This document shows, piece by piece, positions 1 through 5,662 of a stretch of 7,433 nucleotides of DNA. Location of the stretch: contig DASRUE010000141.1 in the NCBI GenBank assembly GCA_035687895.1, forward strand, positions 1 to 7,433, read 5' to 3'. Numbering within the stretch: position 1 is the first letter of the stretch; the number at the start of each line of letters is the position of its first letter. Source of the stretch: JAERML01 sp035687895. Its GTDB lineage: Bacteria > Bacteroidota > Ignavibacteria > UBA10030 > UBA6906. The notes under the pieces are model-generated. The model worked only from the letters and a program-made list of their open reading frames with translations. It was not told the DNA's origin and searched no databases. Both the position numbers and the translations under genes were made by a program.

Positions 1-1198
1 CTGCGCGGCTGAAATAATCGCCGGGGCGCGTGTACAGCTCCCGCCGGATTACCTTCTCCTGCGTCTTTGTGTTCCCCTTGATGTTTACCTGGCCGATTTT
101 GAACTGGTTGAGCTCGTACACCTTGATTGCGATATCCACGCTGTCCTCGGCCACCCGTGTCTCCACGGGTTCGAGGTTGAACTTCAGGTAACCGTTGTCA
201 TAATAAAGCGACGCCACGTCCGACTGGGCCTCGTTTCCGCGCAAGTTCTGCTCGAACTTCTGTGCATTGTAGATCTCTCCCGGACGGAACCCGAGCCGCT
301 CGTTCAATACCGTGTCGGAATAAACGGTGTTCCCTTCCCACGCGATCCGCCGGATCCTATACTGGGGTCCTTCGTACACATGAAGCAGTATGTGCATATC
401 CTCTTTGTCATCACTATACCAGATCGAGTCCGAGAGAACTTCTGCGTCCCGATACCCGCTCTTTCGGTAAAACTGGACGATCAGCTTCTTGTCTTCATCA
501 TACTTCTTCCGATCGAAGTTCGCCGACGACCAGAACTTCCACCACCTTTTCTCGGCGGTTTCATCCATCTCCCCCCTCAGGTCGCCGTCTTCGAACGCCG
601 TATTCCCTTCAAACGCAATGCTCGCAACCTGTACTTCAGAGCCTTCATCAATATCGATCTTGAGGACTATGCGGTTGACAGAAGTATCAATCGGCTCGGC
701 CGTCACTTTCACCCGGGCAAGGAGGAGACCCTCTTTCTCATACAGCTTGACGATTTCCTTCTGAATCCTGTTCACCTCGTGTGGCGGAAGCACCTGGCCA
801 CGCACAATGGTGATCTTCTTCTCAATGTCGCCGGTGCTGATCTCATCATTGCCGGCAATCTCTGTTCGCTCATAACGGGGGTATTCCTTCACCTTGATGG
901 AAAGGAAAACGCCACTCCCCACCTTCCGTTCGATGGCAATCTGAATGTCCTCAAATATCTTGAGCAGCCATAGCTTCCGTACGGCCTGGCTCACCTGGTC
1001 GCCGGGTACGGTAATCTCGTCTCCAACTTTCAACCCGGTGTTGGCAATAATCGCGGCCGGATCGGCAAGGGTGTTCCCCTCGACCGAGAGACCGAGAATC
1101 TTGTAGACCTCCTGGGGTTGTGTTCGTTGTGCAAAAAGATGGGACGCACTACTCAGGCCAATCCCTGCCGTCACCAACACCAACAGAATCTTCTTCAT
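1..1198 (-). CDS. bamA: Outer membrane protein assembly factor BamA, N-terminal part (runs off the left edge)
   Basis: This is the periplasmic half of the Omp85-family insertase that folds beta-barrel proteins into the outer membrane. The 399 codons present begin with a signal peptide (MKKILLVLVTAGIGL..., likely cleaved after LFA at residue 23). Five POTRA domains follow, at about residues 33-105, 109-185, 188-277, 280-362 and from 366. Each carries the typical Gly-Asn turn: G41-N42, G116-N117, G198-N199, G289-N290 and G375-N376. POTRA3 has an aromatic, basic insert (RWWKFW, residues 218-223), which I recall from Bacteroidota BamA proteins. The C-terminal barrel lies beyond position 1. The ATG at 1198-1196 has an AGGA Shine-Dalgarno (1209-1206) seven bases upstream, inside the 3' end of uppS. 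Only one base separates the two genes, so translation is probably coupled. The frame is open throughout. The count of five POTRAs favours BamA over TamA (three POTRAs). Confidence 0.95.
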   Translation of the reverse strand, partial: MKKILLVLVTAGIGLSSASHLFAQRTQPQEVYKILGLSVEGNTLADPAAIIANTGLKVGDEITVPGDQVSQAVRKLWLLKIFEDIQIAIERKVGSGVFLSIKVKEYPRYERTEIAGNDEISTGDIEKKITIVRGQVLPPHEVNRIQKEIVKLYEKEGLLLARVKVTAEPIDTSVNRIVLKIDIDEGSEVQVASIAFEGNTAFEDGDLRGEMDETAEKRWWKFWSSANFDRKKYDEDKKLIVQFYRKSGYRDAEVLSDSIWYSDDKEDMHILLHVYEGPQYRIRRIAWEGNTVYSDTVLNERLGFRPGEIYNAQKFEQNLRGNEAQSDVASLYYDNGYLKFNLEPVETRVAEDSVDIAIKVYELNQFKIGQVNIKGNTKTQEKVIRRELYTRPGDYFSRA

Positions 1199-1199
1199 G

Positions 1200-2111
1200 C
1201 TACGGTCCTGTCACACTCCTGATAAGTCGTCCAAAATAGCCGTCGCGGCCGTTATCCTGTTTGACTTGCTCGCTGACCATGCCGAAGCGACGTTCCCGCC
1301 GTTGATAGTCCCGGATGGCATCATACAATTCGTCGCGCCGGAAGGCAGGCCAGTACTTTTTTGTGATGTAGATTTCTGTGTAGGCCAGTTGCCACAGGAG
1401 AAAATTACTGATGCGAAATTCACCGCTGGTCCTGATGAGCAGATCGGGGTCCGGCGTTCCCGCAGTCGAAAGATACCCGGCGATAAGTCGCTCGTTCAGA
1501 TCCGCTTCGCTTACCTTGCCTGCCTTGAGATCTGCAGCGACGTGCTTGATTGCCTGAGTTAGATCCCAGCGGCCGCTATAGCTGAGTGCGAGCGTAAGAG
1601 TAAGGCCGGTATTGTCATTGGTTTTCTGGATGTCTTCCAGCAACTCATTCTGGACATCCTGCGGCAACGCGGCAATATCGCCAATGGCTTTGATGCGGAC
1701 ATTGTTTGTATGAAGGCGGTCGGTCTCATCCTTCAATGCTTTCAAGAGAAGTCGCATAAGCAACGAGACTTCCTCCTGGGGACGCTTCCAATTCTCAGTC
1801 GACCATGCGTACAAAGTCAGGAACTGCACACCAAGCTGGCCGCATGCTTCGACGGTATCGCGGACGGACTCCACCCCTTCGTTGTGGCCTGCAATGCGCG
1901 GCATGCCATGCTGCTTTGCCCAACGACCGTTTCCATCCATGATGATTGCTATGTGTCGGGGAATTTCACCGGAACCCTGCAGCGTCTCCTGCACCCTCTT
2001 ATCGTCACCGGTCGCTAACTTTGGACCTCTTCCCAAAGGCTGGAGTCTCCCGTTCGTCTGAATTGTGGATGCGCGATGGTGTGGTTCTGCCTCCTCAACA
2101 CCACCAGTCAC
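1200..2111 (-). CDS. uppS: Isoprenyl transferase / undecaprenyl diphosphate synthase
   Basis: This cis-prenyltransferase condenses isopentenyl diphosphate onto farnesyl diphosphate to make undecaprenyl diphosphate, the lipid carrier for peptidoglycan and other surface glycans. The family signature is complete: HIAIIMDGNGRWA with catalytic D59 and R63; the YAWSTENWKRP segment (S104-N107); the C-terminal RTSGEFRISNFLLWQ block (R227, R233, S235, N236); and E246 in YTEIYIT. At 303 residues it is longer than the usual 230-260 because about 50 residues precede the conserved IPRHIA. The first possible start is the GTG at 2111-2109; an in-frame TAG lies ten codons upstream. That GTG has no Shine-Dalgarno. 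In-frame alternatives are a TTG at 2036, with GGGAG about ten bases upstream, and a GTG at 1994. The gene leads a uppS-bamA operon, an arrangement common in Bacteroidota. The function is secure; the exact N-terminus is not. Confidence 0.95.
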   Translation of the reverse strand: MTGGVEEAEPHHRASTIQTNGRLQPLGRGPKLATGDDKRVQETLQGSGEIPRHIAIIMDGNGRWAKQHGMPRIAGHNEGVESVRDTVEACGQLGVQFLTLYAWSTENWKRPQEEVSLLMRLLLKALKDETDRLHTNNVRIKAIGDIAALPQDVQNELLEDIQKTNDNTGLTLTLALSYSGRWDLTQAIKHVAADLKAGKVSEADLNERLIAGYLSTAGTPDPDLLIRTSGEFRISNFLLWQLAYTEIYITKKYWPAFRRDELYDAIRDYQRRERRFGMVSEQVKQDNGRDGYFGRLIRSVTGP

Positions 2112-2138
2112 AGTGGAATGAGTACCGATAGGCGTTGA

Positions 2139-2167
2139 AATCTAACTCAATTTTGCAAGAATGTCAA
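2139..2167 (-). promoter_or_regulatory. Sigma70-like promoter for uppS-bamA
   Basis: Reading the minus strand, a perfect -35 box TTGACA (2167-2162) is followed by a 17-base spacer and the -10 box TAGATT (2144-2139). Transcription should start near 2132, leaving a leader of only about 20 bases before the GTG at 2111, or about 95 bases if the TTG at 2036 is the true start. The -10 box overlaps the in-frame TAG that closes the uppS reading frame upstream. The prediction rests on box match and spacing alone. Confidence 0.72.
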
Positions 2168-2243
2168 GGAATCCGTTTGCATCGCACAGTCGAGAGAGTT
2201 GAAAACAAATCACTTACGTTCATCAGTCGTCGGGAAACGTTGT

Positions 2244-2272
2244 TTGACTTTACCTATCGAAACAGATATATT
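2244..2272 (+). promoter_or_regulatory. Sigma70-like promoter for the ybaB-recR-lipoprotein-ftsX run
   Basis: The -35 box TTGACT (2244-2249), a 17-base spacer and the -10 box TATATT (2267-2272) give a near-consensus promoter with a probable start near 2279 and a leader of about 46 bases. The same stretch also fits the Bacteroidia-type pattern (TTTG at 2243-2246, 20 bases, then TATATTTT at 2267-2274) with one mismatch. It therefore does not by itself tell which sigma-factor preference the organism has. Confidence 0.75.
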
Positions 2273-2294
2273 TTTTGTGAAATTGATGACAATG

Positions 2295-2313
2295 CTTCAC
2301 CCAAACTTCACCC
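2295..2313 (+). repeat. Tandem CTTCACCC direct repeat in the ybaB leader
   Basis: The octamer CTTCACCC occurs at 2295-2302 and again at 2306-2313, separated by AAA, so the copies start 11 bases apart, about one helical turn. They lie between the predicted transcription start and the ybaB Shine-Dalgarno AAAGGA (2315-2320). The repeat is plain in the sequence; any role as a binding site is inference. Confidence 0.5.
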
Positions 2314-2325
2314 GAAAGGATACCG

Positions 2326-2661
2326 ATGGCTGCACCGAACATGATGGGTATGATGAAACAGATCCAGAAGATGCAGGAGAAAATGGCGCAGGTGCAGCAG
2401 GAATTGGAAGCGAGGACAGTTGTCGGCGAGGCGGGAGGCGGTATGGTAAAGGTGACTGCCAATGGAAAGCAACATATCGTGAAGCTGGAAATCGACAAGG
2501 AGGTTGTCGACCCGACGGATGTGACAATGCTGGAAGACCTCGTCCTCGCCGCGACAAACAAGGCGCTGGGCGACGCGGCAAAAATGGCGCAGGACGAGAT
2601 GGCCAAAGCAACCAGCGGGCTGATGCCAAATATTCCGGGGTTAAACCTGCCGGGAATCTGA
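2326..2661 (+). CDS. ybaB: YbaB/EbfC family nucleoid-associated DNA-binding protein
   Basis: This small (111-residue) dimeric protein of the YbaB/EbfC family binds DNA and is thought to help organise the nucleoid. The N-terminus is a Met/Gln-rich helix (residues 5-30, MMGMMKQIQKMQEKMAQVQQ) of the kind that forms the dimer's DNA-gripping arms. A beta-sheet core follows (VVGEAGGGMVKVTANGKQHIVKLEID, 32-57), then a helical stretch containing MLEDLVLAATNKAL (68-81). The tail is Gly/Pro/Leu-rich (PNIPGLNLPGI). Length and motif order match the family. The ATG at 2326 has a good AAAGGA Shine-Dalgarno five bases upstream. It precedes recR by 37 bases; ybaB-recR is a conserved pair, often with dnaX upstream, but dnaX is absent here and the gene starts directly behind a promoter. 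Confidence 0.95.
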   Translation: MAAPNMMGMMKQIQKMQEKMAQVQQELEARTVVGEAGGGMVKVTANGKQHIVKLEIDKEVVDPTDVTMLEDLVLAATNKALGDAAKMAQDEMAKATSGLMPNIPGLNLPGI

Positions 2662-2668
2662 CCATCCG

Positions 2669-2697
2669 CTTTCTTCGTTCAATAATAAGGAAGAAGG
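2669..2697 (+). promoter_or_regulatory. Possible hairpin covering the recR ribosome-binding site
   Basis: CTTTCTTC (2669-2676) can pair with GAAGAAGG (2690-2697) through eight pairs including one G-U, across a 13-base loop. The right arm is the recR Shine-Dalgarno region just before the ATG at 2699. Ribosomes finishing ybaB at 2661 stop eight bases before the stem and could open it, which would couple recR translation to ybaB. The complementarity is visible; the regulatory reading is inference, and the stem is of modest strength. Confidence 0.35.
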
Positions 2698-2698
2698 G

Positions 2699-3313
2699 AT
2701 GTCGAGCGGAACGACGATGATCTATACTTCTGAAGCCCTCCAACAACTCATTGAAGAATTCAGCCAGTTCCCTGGTATTGGGAGGAGAACCGCGCAACGG
2801 CTGGCGCTGTACATTCTCAAGCAGCCCCGGGAAGAGGTGGTAAAGATGGCGAAGACCCTCGTGAGTGTGAAGGATCGGATTCGCTATTGCTCTTCCTGCT
2901 GGAACATCACCGAAGACGATCCGTGCCTGATTTGTGCCAGCCACAAGCGGGAACGTGGCATCATTTGCGTTGTCGAAGAACCAAATGACGTCATGGCATT
3001 GGAAAAGACAAATGAATTCCGGGGTCTGTACCATGTTCTTGGCGGCTCCCTCTCGCCTCTTGACGGAATTGGACCGGAGGAGCTGAAGGTGAGGGAACTG
3101 CTTGCCCGCGTGACCAGCGAGGTCTCGGAGGTGATTCTCGCCATGAATCCGAATGTGGAGGGAGAGGCCACAACTATCTACCTGACGCGGCTGCTGAAAC
3201 CACTCGGTGTCAAGGTGACCCGCATTGCGAGGGGGCTCCCTGTGGGAAGCGACCTGGAATTCGCAGATGAAGCGACGCTGGGACGTGCTTTGGAAGGCAG
3301 AGTAGCTGTGTAA
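2699..3313 (+). CDS. recR: Recombination mediator protein RecR
   Basis: RecR acts with RecO (and RecF) to load RecA onto SSB-coated single-stranded DNA during gap repair. At 204 residues it has normal length and all family parts in order: a helix-hairpin-helix (FPGIGRRTAQRLA, 24-36); a four-cysteine zinc motif (C64, C67, C76, C79); a Toprim domain starting about GIICVVEE (87-94) and including the acidic E93; and the conserved C-terminus with ARGLPVGSDLEFAD (177-190). The ATG at 2699 is supported by AGGA (2688-2691) seven bases upstream. A second ATG at 2717 (Met7) has only a weak site. recR sits 37 bases behind ybaB and 15 bases ahead of a lipoprotein gene, in an apparently continuous transcription unit. 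Confidence 0.97.
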   Translation: MSSGTTMIYTSEALQQLIEEFSQFPGIGRRTAQRLALYILKQPREEVVKMAKTLVSVKDRIRYCSSCWNITEDDPCLICASHKRERGIICVVEEPNDVMALEKTNEFRGLYHVLGGSLSPLDGIGPEELKVRELLARVTSEVSEVILAMNPNVEGEATTIYLTRLLKPLGVKVTRIARGLPVGSDLEFADEATLGRALEGRVAV

Positions 3314-3328
3314 GAAAGGGACAAAGCT

Positions 3329-3946
3329 TTGTTGATTGGGAACGTAATCGTGCATCGAGCCTTTATCGCAGGCTTAGTAATACTGCCGGCTATTCTGGGT
3401 GGTTGTTCGCTCTTCGATCCCCGGGCGCCGGAGGCGCCCACGCAATCAAGCGCGAACTTCGTCCCCCCGACTGAACCGCGGATCGTCGTTTCCAATCTTC
3501 AGAACGCCATTGCTGAAAAGAACCTGGAAAATTACATGAGTTGTTTTGCCGACCCCGGCCGCGTTCAGCGGGGCTTCGGATTCGTGCCCGCACCCACTGC
3601 GCTCAGCGCATACCCCAGGTTGCAGGGAACGTGGACATACACTGATGAACGGAATTATTTCCAGGAGTTGATCACTCAGGGCCTCTCACCGGGATTCTCC
3701 GGACTCATCCTCACTCTGAGATCCTCTTCCGTTTCATCAGACTCTGTCATCTACAATTTCGATTATACTTTTACGTTTGAGACCAAGCCACAACACAACT
3801 TCGCCTCCACCGCGCGGGGCAATCTCCAATTCACCGTCGGAGTGGACAACAACAACCTCTGGTCAATCTATTATTGGGTGGACAACGATCTGGGGGGGAC
3901 CAGTGATATCACATGGAGTGAGTTCAAGGGGAAGTTCGCCCGCTGA
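3329..3946 (+). CDS. Putative lipoprotein with an NTF2-like look (first of a tandem pair)
   Basis: I do not recognise a named family. The N-terminus is a lipoprotein signal: a hydrophobic stretch then AILGGC, with C26 as the predicted lipidated residue. A Pro/Ser-rich linker (27-50) follows. A helix (NLQNAIAEKNLENYMSCF, 56-73), a TWTYTDERNYFQEL segment (101-114), and several beta strands of alternating hydrophobic residues come next. The strands end in WSIYYWVDND (178-187). This helix-then-sheet order resembles the NTF2/SnoaL cone fold, but that is inference. The TTG start at 3329 is supported by AGAAAGGG (3313-3320) eight bases upstream. A GTG at 3350 would give a tidier signal peptide (MHRAFIAG..., Cys19) with a weaker ribosome site. 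Position +2 of the mature protein is Ser, so in enterobacterial terms it would go to the outer membrane. It matches the next gene in layout. Confidence 0.8.
   Translation: MLIGNVIVHRAFIAGLVILPAILGGCSLFDPRAPEAPTQSSANFVPPTEPRIVVSNLQNAIAEKNLENYMSCFADPGRVQRGFGFVPAPTALSAYPRLQGTWTYTDERNYFQELITQGLSPGFSGLILTLRSSSVSSDSVIYNFDYTFTFETKPQHNFASTARGNLQFTVGVDNNNLWSIYYWVDNDLGGTSDITWSEFKGKFAR
3423..3439 (+). repeat. Perfect GC-only hairpin inside the first lipoprotein gene
   Basis: GGGCGCC (3423-3429), loop GGA, GGCGCCC (3433-3439) form a perfect seven-pair stem made only of G-C pairs. It falls in codons just after the lipobox cysteine, in the linker PRAPEAP. There is no T-run behind it, so it is not a normal intrinsic terminator. 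It could slow ribosomes while the signal sequence engages the membrane, or it may simply reflect Pro/Ala codons. Confidence 0.45.
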
Positions 3947-3951
3947 TCACC

Positions 3952-4449
3952 ATGAACGTACCCTTTCCCCTGATACTCTGGTTCACTTTTCTTGGCGGTT
4001 GCATCAATCCCTTTGCTCCCAGATACGACGGCTCCCCCGCGGAATCCTCATGTGATCCATCCACCATCGAAGGAGTCTTTCGCTGCTTCCAGGCAGCTTA
4101 CACCTTCCGTGATACTACGGTCTATGGTGAGCTCCTCAAGGATAATTTCTCGTTTGTCTTCCGGGATTATGAGGTAGGGATCGATGTCACATGGAGTCGC
4201 GATGAAGAAATGAGAACCACCTATGGGCTCTTCCAGAATGCCCAGAAGCTCGACCTCATCTGGAACAACACCATTTCCAGCTCCACGGATTCCACACGGA
4301 CGACCGTTGTACGGGGATTCAATCTCACCATCACGTTCAACCCCACGGATATCATCTACATCGGCGGGTACGCGAATCTCACCTTCGAGCGGGCGCGGAC
4401 CACCGATCCATGGAAGATCGTCGCCTGGCGGGATGAATCCAATTTCTAG
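3952..4449 (+). CDS. Putative lipoprotein with an NTF2-like look (second of a tandem pair)
   Basis: A 165-residue protein without a recognised family name. MNVPFPLILWFTFLGGC is a short lipoprotein signal with C17 as the predicted lipid anchor. The n-region lacks a Lys or Arg, which is slightly unusual. The mature part has a helix region (TIEGVFRCFQAAYTFRDTTVYGELL, 38-62), then TWSRDEEMRTTYGLF (80-94), beta strands (LDLIWNN, GFNLTITF, YANLTFERA), and ends in WKIVAWRDESNF (154-165). The helix, the TW-x-x-[DE] segment and the terminal W-x-I-x-x-W-x-D occur in the same order in the preceding gene, so the two are probably diverged paralogues. Two further cysteines (C34, C45) are absent from matching places in the neighbour and might form a disulphide. 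The ATG starts five bases after the upstream stop with no clear Shine-Dalgarno, suggesting translational coupling. The gene ends six bases before ftsX. Confidence 0.82.
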   Translation: MNVPFPLILWFTFLGGCINPFAPRYDGSPAESSCDPSTIEGVFRCFQAAYTFRDTTVYGELLKDNFSFVFRDYEVGIDVTWSRDEEMRTTYGLFQNAQKLDLIWNNTISSSTDSTRTTVVRGFNLTITFNPTDIIYIGGYANLTFERARTTDPWKIVAWRDESNF

Positions 4450-4455
4450 AGAACG

Positions 4456-5334
4456 ATGAGCCTCTCCTACACACTCAAAGAAAGCATCTCCGGTTTCAAG
4501 CGAGCGAAGCTTTCCACTTTTATCTCGATCATCACCATCAGCATCTCGCTCCTGTTGCTTGGCGTGTTTGCCGTCGTGACAATCAATACCTCCCGGTTCA
4601 TCGACTCGCTGCGCAACGCCGTCGAAATGGAAGCATTCCTCCAGGAACCGCTCACACGTGACGAGATTACCGCACTGCAAAAGCGCGTTACGGCCATCGA
4701 GGGAGTGGCTCGAGTCGTGTATGTTTCCAAAGAGGAGGCCGCAAAGATCTTCAAAGAAGAATTTGGCGAGGACATCAACACCGTCATCGACTTCAATCCC
4801 CTTCCTCCCTCATTCAAGATCTTCCTGAGCAACACCCACAAAACCGTGGTGCAAGCCAATGCGGTGTATGACAAACTTGTGGCAACAGAAGGGATCGAGA
4901 GTGTCCTTTACCGGAAGGCTCTGCTGGAGTTCATCGACCAGAAGACGGCAACCGTCCACAATGTCACGCTCGGGCTCGGCATCCTTATCAGTCTTTCGGC
5001 AATCTTCCTCGTCTCCAACACCATCCGCCTGGCGATCTATGCAAAGCGAAGACTTCTCCGCACGATGGCCCTTGTGGGAGCGACGGCGGGGTTCATCCGG
5101 ATCCCTTTCCTCCTCGAGGGCGTGATCCAGGGATTCTTTGGTGGACTGCTTGCCTCAGGGGTTCTTTATTTGCTGCTCGAGTATTCCTCGCGTCTTCTCT
5201 CGATAGAGTTCACCGAGTTCATTCATATGGAACCCGTGTACTATCTCTCCGTTCTCGGCTGCGGCATTGTCCTTGGATTGGTCGGCAGCATAATTTCTGT
5301 TGCCAGGTTCATTCGCATCGCCGAGACTGCGTGA
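4456..5334 (+). CDS. ftsX: Cell division protein FtsX (permease-like)
   Basis: FtsX is the membrane partner of the ATPase FtsE. In studied species the FtsEX complex at the septum controls peptidoglycan hydrolases and divisome progress. The 292-residue protein has the expected four-helix topology: TM1 about 21-43, an extracytoplasmic domain about 45-165, TM2 about 170-193, TM3 about 213-242 and TM4 about 260-284. Family marks include NPLPPSF (114-120) and the block from SNTIRLAIYAKRR (187-199) through MALVGAT (204-210) to FIRIPFLLEG (213-222). The ATG at 4456 is six bases after the upstream stop, with a weak AGAGAA site overlapping that stop. No ftsE lies in this window; separation of ftsX from ftsE is, as I recall, usual in Bacteroidota. 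It is the last gene of the plus-strand run; no convincing terminator follows. Confidence 0.95.
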   Translation: MSLSYTLKESISGFKRAKLSTFISIITISISLLLLGVFAVVTINTSRFIDSLRNAVEMEAFLQEPLTRDEITALQKRVTAIEGVARVVYVSKEEAAKIFKEEFGEDINTVIDFNPLPPSFKIFLSNTHKTVVQANAVYDKLVATEGIESVLYRKALLEFIDQKTATVHNVTLGLGILISLSAIFLVSNTIRLAIYAKRRLLRTMALVGATAGFIRIPFLLEGVIQGFFGGLLASGVLYLLLEYSSRLLSIEFTEFIHMEPVYYLSVLGCGIVLGLVGSIISVARFIRIAETA

Positions 5335-5361
5335 CACCCCTTAAATCCTATATGAAACGAA

Positions 5362-5482
5362 GAACACAGATGCCACAGAAGAAGAGGATCTTCACTGATT
5401 CGTGTCCGCCTCAAGGTGAACTGACAGAGTCTTCCCTTCCTTCAATCTGTGACAGTCAGTAGAATCAGTGTCATCTGTGTTC
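5362..5482. repeat. Imperfect palindromic repeat of CACAGAT-like units
   Basis: Arms 5362-5401 and 5443-5482 are inverted copies that align without gaps over 40 bases with 26 matches. The outer 11 bases are identical: GAACACAGATG on the left, CATCTGTGTTC on the right. Each arm is built from CAC-A/T-GAT-like units at offsets 4, 13, (22) and 32, about every nine bases; the third unit is degenerate. The loop is 41 bases. This resembles the CACAGAT-rich dispersed palindromes that I recall from many environmental bacterial genomes, possibly small non-autonomous mobile elements. That link is from memory and not tested. Confidence 0.65.
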
Positions 5483-5536
5483 CATCACCATCGCCTAACA
5501 CAAACCTCACCTCCTCAGGCTCACATCCCGCCTGCC

Positions 5537-5565
5537 TTGCTCTTTTCAGATTTTGTTGTTATGTT
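5537..5565 (+). promoter_or_regulatory. Weak promoter candidate for the sdh operon
   Basis: TTGCTC (5537-5542), a 17-base spacer and TATGTT (5560-5565) form the best sigma70-like pair seen upstream of sdhC. The -35 box matches only its first three bases. Transcription would start near 5572, giving a leader of about 90 bases. A regulated promoter with poor boxes is plausible for sdh, but so is chance. Confidence 0.3.
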
Positions 5566-5662
5566 CTCGATGTTGAAACATGCGCACGTCTGTCTCCTCA
5601 TTGTTCTTCCCGGCTACGCCTCACGGCATTCCACGATATCACGTACGTAGAAAGCACGATCT

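Larger units (their letters stand above)
5335..5662. other. Non-coding stretch between ftsX and sdhC
   Basis: These 328 bases hold no believable gene. The left half carries a palindromic CACAGAT-type repeat (5362-5482). The right half is pyrimidine-rich on the plus strand and has one weak promoter candidate before sdhC. The octamer ACGTACGT, a perfect palindrome, lies at 5641-5648 just before the sdhC ribosome-binding region. No stem followed by a T-run was found after ftsX on either strand. Confidence 0.7.

Noticed and set aside
380..973. A 197-codon open frame on the plus strand
   Set aside because: It is the mirror of the bamA POTRA region, whose minus-strand frame is open for 399 codons with five POTRA motifs.
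2297..3355. A 352-codon open frame on the minus strand
   Set aside because: It lies opposite ybaB and recR, both of which are clear family members; its product is Pro/Arg/Ser-rich with no recognisable domain.
4048..4680. A 210-codon open frame on the minus strand
   Set aside because: It is antisense to the second lipoprotein and ftsX, with a low-complexity acidic product and no supporting start site.
5381..5393. Small hairpin GAAGA-GGA-TCTTC after ftsX as a transcription terminator
   Set aside because: The stem is only five pairs and is not followed by a T-run.
5352..5462. A 36-codon small open frame (MKRRTQMPQKK...)
   Set aside because: It is read through the palindromic repeat and has no ribosome-binding site, so it is probably chance.
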